Shown here in pieces: positions 23,582-35,346 of a stretch of DNA of 64,000 nucleotides (its first letter is position 1; each line of letters begins with the position of its first letter). Position numbers and translations under genes: made by a program. The notes under the pieces were generated by a model. It saw only the letters and a list, made by a program, of their open reading frames with translations. It did no database searches and was not told the DNA's origin. This DNA is from Tetracladium setigerum (Eukaryota > Ascomycota > Leotiomycetes > Helotiales), in contig PZJY01000001.1 in assembly GCA_031472005.1 (NCBI GenBank), positions 744,001 to 808,000 on the forward strand, read 5' to 3'.

Positions 23582-23667
23582 TAATTCCTCCCTTCTCTAG
23601 AAAAAAAAAAAAAAAAAAAAACAAGAAAAAGAAACAAGAAAAAGAACAAATCCGACCCTCCGTCCCC

Positions 23668-24372
23668 TTAAACCTCCTGACTTAAACCCTCCATAAACCT
23701 CCCCCACCACTCACAAGCAACCGCCACCTTCTCAAAAGCACACCACAAATCCCCGCCAACATAAACATTCCTCTCCTCACCCATCCGCACAATCTCCAGC
23801 AACAACTCCAACAATTCACTCATAATCTCAACATCCTCGCTCTTAATCTCAATATCCTCGCTCATCATTTCAATACCATCGCTCTTCGCGCCATCACCAT
23901 GCTGGAGGGACCCAGCCTTTTCAGGCGATGATGATGACGTTGGCGACGGCGATGATACTGATGATGATACATTGGCGAGTTGATCTCGTGCATGCGTGAT
24001 GATTTGGGAGAGGGTGGTGATGAATGATGATGTCGAACTGGTGAGGAAACGCGTGTGTTGGAAGAGTGTGGTTACAGCTTGGCGTTCGATGAGGTGGATT
24101 TGTGTGGCTTGTGAGGATGGCTCGGATGGGGGATTGACAGGTGAATGGGAGGTAGTAGTGGTAGTGGTGATAGTATTGATGGTTGGAGTAGGAGGGGGAG
24201 TTGTTGGATTTGTGGTGGAGCTGAACTTGGTGGTTGTTGTTGATGTAGAGGTAGCAGCGGCTGAGGTTTCAGAGTGTTTGAAGTTATTCGCGAACGGCAA
24301 GATCCAGAAATCTACATCTTGAAAGGCGGGATCAAGACCTTTATTCTTGCTGTTGGATGAATTGTAAATCAT
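23668..24372 (-). CDS. Hypothetical low-complexity protein, about 234 aa
   Basis: Minus-strand frame starting at 24,372 (MIYNSSNSKNKG). I prefer this start because the longer frame would read a His-Thr run out of a TG microsatellite. The protein has a Thr/Ser/Pro-rich middle, a helical block around ERQAVTTLFQHTRFL, another Ser-rich patch, a repetitive acidic block (IEMMSEDIEIKSEDVEIMSE) and a well-composed C-terminal helix with several Trp (LWCAFEKVAVACEWWGRFM). The ordered ends suggest a genuine gene. No family is recognised. Confidence 0.5.
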   Translation of the reverse strand: MIYNSSNSKNKGLDPAFQDVDFWILPFANNFKHSETSAAATSTSTTTTKFSSTTNPTTPPPTPTINTITTTTTTSHSPVNPPSEPSSQATQIHLIERQAVTTLFQHTRFLTSSTSSFITTLSQIITHARDQLANVSSSVSSPSPTSSSSPEKAGSLQHGDGAKSDGIEMMSEDIEIKSEDVEIMSELLELLLEIVRMGEERNVYVGGDLWCAFEKVAVACEWWGRFMEGLSQEV

Positions 24373-24427
24373 CTTTTCGGAATGCGTCTTGAAGTCCTGC
24401 GTGTTATCTTGTATGTTGTTTTGTTTT

Positions 24428-24464
24428 GTGTGTGTGTGTGTGTGTGTGTGTGGGTGTGTGTGTA
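24428..24464. repeat. (TG)n microsatellite
   Basis: About 18 TG units with a single G insertion near the 3' end. It lies just upstream of the start codon of the preceding minus-strand gene, so it probably falls in that gene's 5' UTR or promoter. Confidence 0.95.
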
Positions 24465-25155
24465 TATGAACGGGGGCCAACGGGTCGTTGAATGTTCAAG
24501 AATGAGCAAAGACGATCGGTCGGTCGATCGGGCGTAAGCAATGAAACCACCAGTATATAGCAGTACGACGTAGTACAAAAATGTAAGATCGACCAGATGA
24601 TGTCTTGCCAAACTTATTAGTTGTCCGCGTATACGAATCTCGCTTGGGAGGTAAATCTGAATGGTATACAGGAATACTCGTTGCGTCAGCTGGATCAGTC
24701 AGATCTGTATTTAAATCTTTTTGAGGAAAGGTGTACAACTATATACTTCCATTCTTCGTCCGAACAATGGCGTTTCAAGCGAACAAGGAACGAACAACTG
24801 GACTCCTGCTCGCTCGTCATAAACAGCAAATGTGACACGAAGAGCCGAAATTTCTTTTGTTTGGCGTGGCACTAATAGAGTTTACCTAGACAACTCAGTT
24901 GTCTAGAACAATCCCAAGTTCACAAGCACAATCGCGACAAATGGCCACAGCCTATGGTTAACTTTACTCGGATTGACACGCTGACATCATCGTGACACTT
25001 TCCCTATCTCCTCGTAGCCAGCTAATATTACAACCCTTTTTTGCCCCAACCATGATTAGGTACCTGGATAGCCGAATACGCCTGATGAAAAACCAGCCCA
25101 TCCTCCCGACTCCGCCGCGATGTTTGACAGATACAGCACTAAAACAAGCAATACT
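24465..25155. other. Intergenic, nothing recognised
   Basis: Only short frames. It lies between the start of the low-complexity gene and the 3' end of SWC3. Confidence 0.4.
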
Positions 25156-26875
25156 CTAACTAACTGAAGCAATGAATGACTGATATTTCTCCTCCTCGGT
25201 CATTAATCTCTCTCCCGTCCTCGATTTTGGCAGTGATGTAGGTACTATGGCAGGCATTCCCCAAAGGACGGGATGGTTCACAACTCGAACTGTTCCCTCT
25301 GAATTCTTTTCTGCTGGTACTAGTGGTACTGGTGTTGGGGCAAGGGCTGCAGGGGCTGGAGCAGCTGCTGGTGTGGACTCTTTCACCTCGCGGGGTAGAC
25401 GCATGGCAAGGAGAACATACTCGGCTCGGGTCATGTTATCCATAATATCGTCCATGTATCTGCGGACCTCATCGGCAGGTGCCACAACCTTTTGCAAGGC
25501 ATCAAGTTGTCGTCCCTGGTGTGCATATAACCGAATAGTCATAGGTTGATAATAATCCAACGCGGGATCGTAACATGGGGCGTCACTGGCGCTACCTTTG
25601 CGCACAATCAAGAATGAAGCAATCACCTGCCCTCCTGGAAGATATTCTAGAATACTGAATTTAGGGAAGAGAAAACGGTCTCCAGTACCACCCGTAAACT
25701 CAAATACCACACCCGAGATGTCTGGTTTCGAGGCTGCCACCGGCCCTTTAGAGCGAAGGGCCTGCGGCTGGGGATGGTACTGGATTTGTGGTGGAGGTGT
25801 GGGCGTTGGAGGGGCTGCTCGTGCGATAGGTGTTGGAGTTTGAGCAGCTCTGTGAGTGCCATTAATTTGCGGAGTAGATGGTGATTGATGGGGATGGCTT
25901 TGGTTGGGGGGAGGGGCTTGTTGCAGCTGAGCTGCAGCCTGTCGAGCTTTCTGTAGGCGGGTCAGGTCATCAATATGACATTGAAACCTCTTCAATTCGT
26001 CTGGTGATGCCTCGCCATTTGCGACTATCCTCATGAGCGCCTTCAGTTCTGGATCTGTTGCTGCCCTTTCTGCGAGCATTTGTATAACGGGATCTGCCTG
26101 GGGTGACGGTGGCGGATGGGATGGTTGTCCATTGATAACACCGTTTCTACTTGGTGGCCGACTAATATTATTTGGAGGATTGGTAGAGTTTGTCATCGTG
26201 GTGTCTTGAGTGGGGGATTGTTGTGGGATCGGTTGAGGTGGTGGTTTCTGTTGGACTGGGGCTGGAGCGGGAGGAGGAGGAGGAGGAGGGGGAGGAGGCA
26301 TCATGCCGTTCGGAGGGCCATATTGTATGATAGGACGTTGCATTATCTGCTGGGTGGCTGCTGGCATTACCGGTCGGTTTGGTTCTTTGATAGCATACAT
26401 GACTGCGTCGAAGGTATGTGGTTCGCAGGTGATGGTGCAAGTCCCGAGTTTGGTCATGGTATCCTTCCCTGGGTTGTTCAGCACCTCTGGAGCGCCCTTC
26501 TTCTTCGTGACCTTTGTCCAGTATCTCTCAAAGATGCCTTCGCTCATCCAGTTCTGCCGTGACCGTTTCAGTGACTCTGCGAGCACTCCGCTGGAGAGTA
26601 AAAGATTAGCAAGAATTCTCGAGTAGGGAGATGTCAAAGGCTAACCTTTCAGAGACCGACTGGAACTCTTTTGAGGACAAGTGCTGCGATTGAGGTTCAT
26701 CGACCGTAGGTAATGGCTTTCCAGCCGCGATGCTTCTAGGCAGGCTCTCCTCGACCAGAGCGGGCACAGGAGGAGTTGGAGTCTGTATGTGATGCTCTGG
26801 AGGAGTTGACGTCCTCTTCTTGCTGACGCCTTCAGTACGCGCCGCGCGAGCTGGAAGCTTCCTCTTTCTCTCCAT
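25156..26875 (-). CDS. SWC3: SWR1-complex subunit SWC3-like protein
   Basis: Probable nuclear subunit of the SWR1 chromatin-remodelling complex, which places H2A.Z. Two exons across intron 26591-26645 (GTTAGC...CTCCAG, phase 2); exons sum to 1,665 nt, giving 554 residues, and the gene has no frame break. The start at 26,875 (MERKRKLPARAAR) gives the basic N terminus typical of filamentous-fungal SWC3. Next comes a conserved block around LAESLKRSRQNWMSEGIFERYWTK... and KLGTCTITCEPHTFDAVMYA, then a poly-proline run of ten, Gln/Pro-rich linkers and a C-terminal domain beginning VVFEFTGGTGDRFLFPK, ending EEEKYQSFIASVS. Assignment rests on remembered resemblance of the N-terminal half; a generic Spt20-like nuclear protein is the main alternative. 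Confidence 0.65.
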
Positions 26876-28621
26876 GGTGAAGCGGTTGGCTTCTTCGAGC
26901 GCCCGTATGTTGTATTGTGGTCGACGCGTCGCGATTTGTAGGTTGGGGGTGTGCAGGATGCAGAAAGTTATAAATGAATTTGGGAGGGGGAGGATGCAAC
27001 TTATTTTATTCGAGCTGGAGGTGAGAGAGAGAGCTGGATCTTCGCCCCATCGCCGCACTTGCACGTAACTAGAACTAGAGCACGCCTGTCCGAAGAAAAT
27101 GCGTATTTGGCGTTTCCACACTTTCAACGGCAAATTGGAAAACTGTGTTGTAAAAAGCACAAAATCCGAAGCAGTCCAAGGTGTGCTTACATAGGTACAC
27201 TACAGCACAGGCATAGAGGACGAGCGAGTGGTTTCATTTTCTCCGAAACTGTGAGGACCTTGGCGGGACGTGTCTTTGAGGCACGAAACTTCTCCCAACA
27301 ACGTCCTCCTGCCATCTAGCATCCAACACCAAAACAACGTTGACGTTACCAACAACACAGTCACATATGTGTGTAGGCACTCATTTTTTATGCTCCTTGA
27401 ATTTCAACTCATCTTGAGTTAACCCGTATAAACTAATTACATATTTCGTTCGAGCCTTGCCATTTCTCACTAACTGCTTAGCATCGCAAGTCCTCTTCTG
27501 AAAGAACCGATCTTCTCCAACTTTCCTCAGATACAATCACATTAATATCTTTGGCCTTCACGGTATTTCCCCATCAAAATGACACGCTAAGAGAGTCATT
27601 ATTTTCAAGAAGGCATCATGAAGGACCGCCGCCTCCTTTCGAAGAATCGTTGGCTGGGAGTTCCGATGGGTTGATGAAGTCCGAAGGAGTGCATAGTGAT
27701 GTGATTGCATTGAATGGCTTGGAAGAAGTTCTGGACTGTGAAGAAGTAGAGCTTTCGAAAGTAATTATTCTCTCTGATATCATTACCCCTACCACGGATG
27801 TAATCATACGAGGTCTTATTTGAGGCATTTGCGGACCTCATGAAAGTACCAGCAATGATCAAAACTCACCAAAGAACTGAAATTGGAGCATTTGCAACAC
27901 GACTTTTCATTCTAGCTCCTCTTTCGTGATTCCACAGAAGCCTCTCGCTCTCGTTTAACGGATTCGATAGTTGGACAATAACCCCATTGTAAGCTGTGAG
28001 CCAGATATCTGTTTTATCTGAATTCGGGCGGCGAGGAGGTATTTTCACTTTTGTATTCTTGTGGGCGATAGTTTGAAGCGTTCCGCAATTACCTTTATTT
28101 CTTTTCACTGTCCGAGATGATGGAAAGATCGTACGCAATTTTATGGGATAAGTCGGTAATACCACATCAAGAAAATGATATTGAAACGATTCGAGACGCA
28201 ATTAATTCTTTCTTTAGACCGAATGACTGTATGTAGGAATCGCCCACCTGGTTTCAGTACTTACAAAATGTGCTCCCACCCAACCAACAACCCATCCACC
28301 CCAAAGCTAATAAAACCCATACGCCAGTGCTTTTTGTGGCCTTCAATTCTATCCCAAACATTGCCATTCGTCAAGTGTTGTAGAGGAGGAAGGCAGGTCG
28401 AAAGAGGAAACGCTAATACGCAAAGATAGAGATCAAATAATTAACACAAAGGTTGGGTGCCATCTTTGACTTAGCTCTCAGGGTCTCCATGAGTAAACCG
28501 CTTCGTTCCTCTGCATATCGAATTCGCTGACAATGTCCGAAAGTAGCGATTGTTTTTCGAGGTCAAGGGTGGCTGTTTTCAAGTTTTCGAATGAAGAATT
28601 CTGGACAATGACAAATTTCTC
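26876..28621. other. Intergenic, nothing firm
   Basis: The first 200 bases should hold the SWC3 promoter. Small frames at 27,551-27,823 (plus) and 27,866-28,201 (minus) lack features that would raise them above chance. Confidence 0.4.
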
Positions 28622-30246
28622 CTATGCGTCAACCGTACCAGCAGTACCTGGAACTGCACCGACAAGAGAATACTCGGGTTTCTTGTCTGGGACAAAAGCG
28701 TACCTAGCCATAGCAGCCATCTTTTCTTCTGGGCTGATCTCGTTATCAGAGTATATCATCTTCACAGGCTTGTCCTTCTTCGATTTCTTTTCGACGGGTT
28801 CGACCTTCTCGGCGCAGCGGTGGGTGTGGGCAGAGACAGAGGTGGAGGAGGCGCACTTAGGGGAGCGACTTGCGCAGCTCCCGGGGGTGCGTCTATCTTC
28901 TTCGGTGGTTTGATACCCGCGATTGCCATTCTAATAGCCTCATCGTACTCATCCGGTTCTCGGGAAGCACCTGAGACCAAGTCATCAACCGTAGAAGCGT
29001 TAGTCGAATAATCCCCATAGCCTTGAGAATGAGGAGGGTAAGCTGATGACATAGCTGGATTCTGATCTTGACCGTTCCAGGCATTACCTCCCAGCTGCCC
29101 TGCTGATGGTGCTGTGAACCTTGGTGCAATTGTTGCATTTGGTAGTTAGCTACGGGAGGAGCACCGAATGAGGGGCGCTGTGGAAGGCCTGGGGGAGGAG
29201 GAAGGCTCGTTGGACGACTCGGAAGACTGCCAAGCTGAGGAGGGGTATGCGTGGGTGGAGCTGGGTAACCCCAAAAGATCCAGGGGTGATCCTGCGTAGG
29301 GTGGCCCGCCTGGGAAGCTTTGGTGAGGCTGCTGATATCCGGGAGGTGGGAACGACGGCTGTTGGGCAGAGAATTGTTGCGGCGGGGAATACTGGGGTGG
29401 GTATTGAGCGCCAGGCGGTCCAGAGTTGGGCTGTTGGTAAGCTGCTGTTGGTTGCGCGTAAGGTTCTTGTGAGAATGATCCATAGCCCGCACCTTGTGTA
29501 CTATAGGTAGATTGGGGGGAACGTAAGGAGAGCCATTCTGAAAGAATGTTAGCTGAGTTCTATAGAAGCGGATGAAAAACTGACAAATGGTGCAGGGCTT
29601 TGTCCTAGAGGGCTGTTATGCACCTCTAACGGGGTGTTGCCGCCGCTACTGATGTTTGCAGCTTGCTCGGCCTTTCGTGCTTTATGTTCAGCCAACCTCT
29701 TCTTCAAATCCCCAGGTGACTCGAACTTTGGCTTCTTTGCCTGACCTCCGTTCCCGCCACCAGGTCCAGGATTTCCAGTAGCAGCGCGACGCTCAGCCTC
29801 AGCTTGATAGAAACCTGCAATGATGCGCTGGTTATGTGCAAGGGCAACATCTTCTGGGATGCCTTCCATACCAAAGATTTCCACTTCTAGCCCTTGTCTA
29901 TTTGGTAGCGCATTTTCGACAGTCGTCAGCGTTTCTTTGTGGACCTGATTCATGTGCACGGAGAGTCCTGGATTCTGTTAGCATTCCCCTTGGTTGGCCA
30001 ATCCTGCCCTGTCAAAGTTTGGTACTTACCTCCTGCAGTGTTCAATCGACGCCCACATCGTTCACACTTGAAGTGCTTAGCCTTTTGATGTGATATAAGA
30101 ATCTTCAAGTCATCAAAATCTCGCTCGCCTTCATTCAGTCAGTATGGAGTCAGGGGAACATAATGAGAGGACTTACAGTAGTAGCACCAAGGTCTTTCAA
30201 GCAAATCCTCCACATCGGGGTGACCTCTCTTCTTCTTTCCTACCAT
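28622..30246 (-). CDS. C2H2 zinc-finger protein, BuGZ/ZNF207-like
   Basis: Fungal counterpart of BuGZ/ZNF207, a nuclear and spindle protein that in animals binds microtubules and Bub3. About 490 residues. Four exons (30177-30246, 30030-30128, 29585-29967, 28622-29537). Near the N terminus: basic VGKKKRGHP, first finger WCYYCERDFDDLKILISHQKAKH, second finger FKCERCGRRLNTAGGLSVHMNQVH, then EIFGMEGIPEDV, the same order as in animal ZNF207. The rest is a Pro/Gln/Tyr-rich disordered domain and a C-terminal block (YDEAIRMAIAGIKPP). Four sites in the last exon need bases restored: GGGGGG 29,514-29,519 (one), CCCC 29,269-29,272 (two), CC 29,119-29,120 (one), GG 28,811-28,812 (one). The exon is then 921 nt and ends at TAG 28,622. 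No Bub3-binding GLEBS motif was identified. Confidence 0.85.
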
Positions 30247-31999
30247 TGTGCCTGCTTCGTGATGGATGGAATTATAGGTAAGAATGCAAGGCAAGAACTA
30301 AAGAACAGAGACGATGCGCGTTGAAGCAGTAAATTAGATGTCGGAGAAGTTGGGGATGTGAAATGAGGTTGGCGTTCGACGGGATGCGGCTGTTTGAACA
30401 ATCCACGAAACATTCACGCCAATTCCTTCTAGCCAAGTAAAGCTTAGCGTCAATGATGACATAATCATCACAAAACATGGGATCAATTTTCACTTCAGGT
30501 TTCTCGCCAACTCCTTTCCTCATTCACCACCACATGTTATCTCATGAACCAAAACCAAACTTCCAAGGCCCAAGAGGTCAAGCTTTAAACTCCAATGTGG
30601 GAGCATACATCTACACGTTCCAAAGTCAAGGTCTTGTTTGTCCGCCAGTGCGCACCTTATGCATGTTGCTGGTTCCATTCTCCTTCCATTTCAATTATCG
30701 TTCAGCACACAGAAGCAGCACCTTGATCAATCACTCAGCCTTCGTGGCATTCAAAATGAGACCTTTCTCGGAAGGCCTTCTAGCAACTTCGCGTCTTGTG
30801 TTGAGGCTAGATGGAGGTTGAAAAGAGAGTTCGTCTTTCGGGACCAACTCTCCAGAGAGGACATGTTGCGAAACCAATTCAGGACCATCATAGTCCGTGT
30901 CGTTCCTACTCTTTCACGAGAGTTTATTCTAAATCGACGTGGCTCCAGGAGTACCTACATCTGTTCAGCGCTAGCTGTTCTTCTTGGTTGATTGTTCCAA
31001 CTCCAAATCTCGTGTGGTGAGACGCTTTGTGAAGAGATGCAACCCAATATCATTGCGCAGAGCACAACTCCTATCAAACCTTTTTTTTCTTGCTTCACAA
31101 TCCGCCTTAAGAGATGTTTAGTTTTTGACCTGCAAGAATCTGTTTTTTTATTTTGAGAAATAAACTTGCCATGCCTTCTACTGGAGAAAGTCCGTGGATG
31201 ATGCGATTGAAGCCACTTTCTGACTAACATGTAAGCTGCATTTAGATGTGGATTCGTTTTCAGGCACTTGTAAGGACACATTAACTTTGGTCTATTTTAT
31301 AGTCCATTGCCTTCGACTGAAATTATCATTGATCCAGCTTGACCATTGGCCAATTGACCTTTCAAATGGCACTGGGTTATGGCACTACGGTATCAGACTT
31401 TGCGAACGTCCCACATAGATACACGCATAGGTATCTATCTATTCATTACTTCGGGGCTGGTCAATCCAATACTTGATACTAGACGGGAGTATCTGCTTTA
31501 ACTCTCACCTCAAGCATCTCGGCTTGTTCGTATGAGCTTACTTTGTTGAATTCTATCTTTTTTGACCCCTCTTTCTTGCTTGCGTAGGCCAAAAAAAATC
31601 GATTTGCAACGGCCTTGAGATTCGGAACTGTGAGATGAGATTTTAAGATCTCGTACTTATGGACATCCGGATAATAGTCTGCTGCAGGTCAGCGCACACA
31701 TGAGCTGGTTACGTCATCAATCTTCAGCGGTTTTGGACGGAGTATCTCCATCACCTCTTCCTTATCAGGGAGTTATATATTCAACACAGAGACCATGGTT
31801 TTATTGCGGTGACTGCCTGTTCTGCAAGTTGAGATTTTGGGCCAGACGACTTCATCTTTTGTGGACATTCGTTCGTTCCACCGGGCATTCCGAAGATCAG
31901 GCCATTTTCTCCCAGAATCAGAATCAGCCTTCTTCATCCTCGATATCAGAGCATTAGCAGCCCTCCTCCCCAAACGAATACAAAATCTAAGCCATCAGA
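30247..31999. other. Intergenic, nothing recognised
   Basis: Divergent promoter region between the BuGZ-like gene and malic enzyme, with scattered short frames only. No RNA gene or repeat seen. Confidence 0.45.
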
Positions 32000-34498
32000 A
32001 TGTCCTCCTCGCACCACAAACACACCAAGCCTCACACCCCTCACCCCAAATTCGGCCACCTCCCCTTATCAACCTCTGGCCCTCAAGAAGTCGCCCTCAA
32101 AGGTGCCGCTCTCCTCAACACAGCCTACTTCAACAAAGGTGCTGCGTTTCCAGCCGACGAACGCGAGGAATTCAGATTGACGGGTTTGCTGCCTCAGAAT
32201 GTGCAGACACTCGAGCAGCAGTTGAAGAGAGCTTATCAGCAGTATTCTAGTCGGCCAGATGACTTGGCGAAGAATACATTCATGACGAGTTTGGGGGAGC
32301 AGAATATTGTTCTGTTCTATCGTGTGAGTGTTTCTCTTCTCCTATTTGGTGACATGTGTTGTGAAATCGGAGTTGGGTTTTTGATCATTGGGTGTGGTTG
32401 TTTCTCAGATCTACTCTTCGCTTCAAGTGAAAGCTTAATTGTAACCAGTTCCTTGGTAATTCTTGGAACAGAATCCCGAACTTGGGCTTGTGGAGGTTTC
32501 CTTATATATCAAGTGCTCTGCTCTATTATATTTTAAGATTGAGCCTCAACTCGCAGCAGTTTGAAAACTGAATTCGAGAAAGCTCCCTTCTTCAGTCTTG
32601 GAGAAGGCATTTTGCAATGAGTGTTTTGGAAGTTAGTACTGCAGGGAACAGCACCGACGAATGTTTTCATTATCGCATCAATCACAATTTTCTCAAGGAT
32701 CTACTCAGATCTTCAGCAAGAGAAATATGCCCAAAGTCTGACAATCAACCAGCTCCTCCAAGAACATCTCAAAGAAATGTTCTCTGTCATATATACTCCA
32801 ACAGAAGGAGACGCCATCCAAAACTACTCACGCCTCTTCCGCCGTCCCGAAGGTTGCTTCCTCAACATTAATGATGTCGATCGCGTTTACGATGACTTGT
32901 CGCAATGGGGTTCTCCTGACGACATAGATTATATTGTCGTTACTGGCAAGTCCCTGACCCGCCTTAGCAGCCCCTAGCATTCACGAACTAACCGAGCCCC
33001 AAAAACAGATGGTGAAGAAATTCTCGGCATCGGCGACCAAGGCGTTGGCGGCATACTGATCTCCGTAGCAAAACTCGTACTGACAACACTCTGCGCTGGC
33101 ATCCATCCCAATCGTACTCTTCCCGTTGTTCTCGATTGCGGGACTGATAATGAGGAGTTGAGAAATGATGAAATTTACTTAGGGATGAAGAAACCTCGAG
33201 TTAGAGGAAAAGAGTACGATGACTTTGTCGATCGATTCGTGCAGAGTGCGAGGAAGTTGTATCCGAAAGCGTATATACATTTTGAGGATTTCGGGTTGCC
33301 CAATGGTATGCATGCTATTCTCTCTTCCTTCACTTTCTTTGGGTGTGGGTTATGGTGGCGAAAGGTAGTCCAAAAGAACCATGTTGATGATCATGTGTGA
33401 TAGCAAGGAGAATACTCGATCGCTATCGTCCAGAAATTTCGTGTTTCAATGATGACGTTCAAGGAACAGGCTGTGTTACTCTTGCTGCCATCATGGCCGG
33501 ACTTCACGTCAGCAACTTAAAATTGAAAGACGTGCGAATCGTGATTTTTGGCTCTGGCTCTGCGGGAACCGGAATTGCAGATCAAGTACGCGATGCCATT
33601 GCAACGGATGGCGGGATATCAAAAGAAGATGCTACTAAACAGATTTGGTTCGTTCCCTCAAAATCCTCCACTCCCTCTCAATTCTTTAGATTTAAAATCC
33701 TAATTATAAGTATCTTGTATATACAGGTGTGTCGACAAACCCGGACTTCTCCTCAAATCCCACGACGACAAACTCACACACGCCCAAATCCCATACGCGC
33801 GCGAAGACTCTGACTGGAAAGACAAAAACACCTCTGACCTCCACTCCATCATAGCCGAAGTCAAACCCCACGTCCTCATCGGCACATCCACAAAACCCAA
33901 AGCCTTCACGCAAGAAGTGATCGAAGAAATGGCATCCCATGTCGACCGACCCATCGTCCTCCCCCTCTCAAACCCAACAAGACTGCACGAGGCCGACCCA
34001 AAAGACATCAACGAATGGACCAAAGGAAAAGCACTCATCGCGACCGGCTCACCCTTCCCCGCCGTTACGTACGACGGCGAAGAATACGAAGTCGCTGAAT
34101 GTAACAATTCCACCTGTTTTCCCGGCATTGGGTTAGGCTGCGTGCTCTCGCGTGCGAGGTTGTTAAGTGACAAGATGCTCGTGGCGGCTGTGAAGGCGTT
34201 GGCGGCTCAGGCGCCGGCGTTGAAGGATCCGAAGAAAGGTCTCCTGCCGGATGTGTCGAACGTGAGAGAGATTTCGGTGCATATTGCGAGGGCGGTGATT
34301 AAGCAGGCAGTTGAGGAGGGGTTAGCGCAGGTGGAGGGTATTCCGGACGAGGAGAGTGAGCTGGAGGAGTGGATCCGAGAGCAGATGTGGGATGCGGTTT
34401 ATAGACCGTTGAGGTCGGTTAGAAAGGAGGATGCATCAAGGAATGCGAGGGGGAGTTGGGTGTTGCTACTTAGATGGAGGCAAGAATTACTGTGGTGA
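32000..34498 (+). CDS. NAD(P)-dependent malic enzyme
   Basis: Oxidative decarboxylation of malate to pyruvate and CO2, giving NADH or NADPH. About 601 residues, the usual length. Recognisable blocks: FYR...IYTPTEGDAIQNYSRLFRRPEG, the catalytic VVTDGEEILGIGDQGVGG, the metal site IHFEDF and FNDDVQGT, the dinucleotide motif GSGSAGTGIA, LPLSNPT and ATGSPFPAV. Five exons with introns 32324-32752 (long, 429 bp), 32946-33008 (a GC-AG intron, GCAAGT donor), 33306-33403 and 33648-33726. In the raw sequence the last exon ends in a foreign-looking tail at 34,498. One G added to GGGGG at 34,449-34,453 gives ARGELGVAT and a stop at 34,471-34,473, with the total 1,806 nt divisible by three. Cofactor choice and compartment cannot be read; there is no clear mitochondrial presequence. 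Confidence 0.95.
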
Positions 34499-35346
34499 GG
34501 TTGTTTTTTTCTGAAGTTTTTGAGTTTACTTGTGTCTGGTGTGAAGGCTCAATCTCAACCTATGAGAACCTTTTCTTTAGATGTCAGAACCAATATTCAA
34601 TGCACTTTTATCACTCAATGAATTATAAATTTCAAATTTCAGATCTTCATTATCGATTCTATCAACTCGTCAATTGATCCGGCGTAACATCTTCAATTTA
34701 ACCGTCCACACTCAACATCCCACCACCATAATAATCTTCACGTACTAAAAATACTATTAATATCAAATCCCAAGACAAACCACGAGCAAAATGCGATATT
34801 TCTGCCCCACGGCATCATTATTCATCCTCACTGCCTCATGAGGCAGTCTCATCCCAAACATAGACTTGGCATCTGTACATTGACATCAAAGTCAGCACCC
34901 TCTAAAAGATTACTAGATTTTCCATGCAATTTTTGAGTTTTCTTATTCTTTGTGCTATATTGTGCAGTCCGAAGAGAGGATATGTCCGGAGATAGACAAC
35001 CCACCTAATTTTTTCAATATAGAAAGACAAATCAGGGCAGGGAGTTCCAGAAATCATAACACCATCCAAACCACCGTTCACATACATATCTAGATATTCT
35101 CTTTCCTATTGCCGTGGATTCTATTTTTTTCTCTCCTACCTCTAAATTTCGTCCAACACAAAGTGGTACTTAGGTACTTTTTCTGGTTTCCCTCCCAACT
35201 CCAAGACTCAAATTCCCCACTCCGGTCGGTCGGTTCCCTCCCTCCCACCAACTGCTCGTCCCTTGATTCTTTCCCCAATTAATTCCCCAAATCCTGTCCA
35301 ATGTCTTGATAGACCCATATACACACAATGTACCTTCATCAGATCA
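34499..35346. other. Intergenic, nothing recognised
   Basis: AT-rich 3' flank of the malic enzyme gene, then CT-rich sequence before tRNA-Ala. No gene seen. Confidence 0.45.

Larger units (their letters stand above)
22223..23667. other. Intergenic with several repeats
   Basis: No gene supported. It contains a small tandem of TTTGCAGGCGACA-like units at about 22,788-22,850, a duplicated ~130-bp block, an imperfect CCAATTCCAA hexamer tract at 23,400-23,465, a G/C-skewed minisatellite and a poly-A tract of about 20 at 23,601-23,620. Confidence 0.6.

Noticed and set aside
32000..34498. A novel C-terminal extension of malic enzyme
   Set aside because: The tail after RNARG arises from a GGGGG shortened by one. 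The alternative frame ends nine residues later in a normal way.
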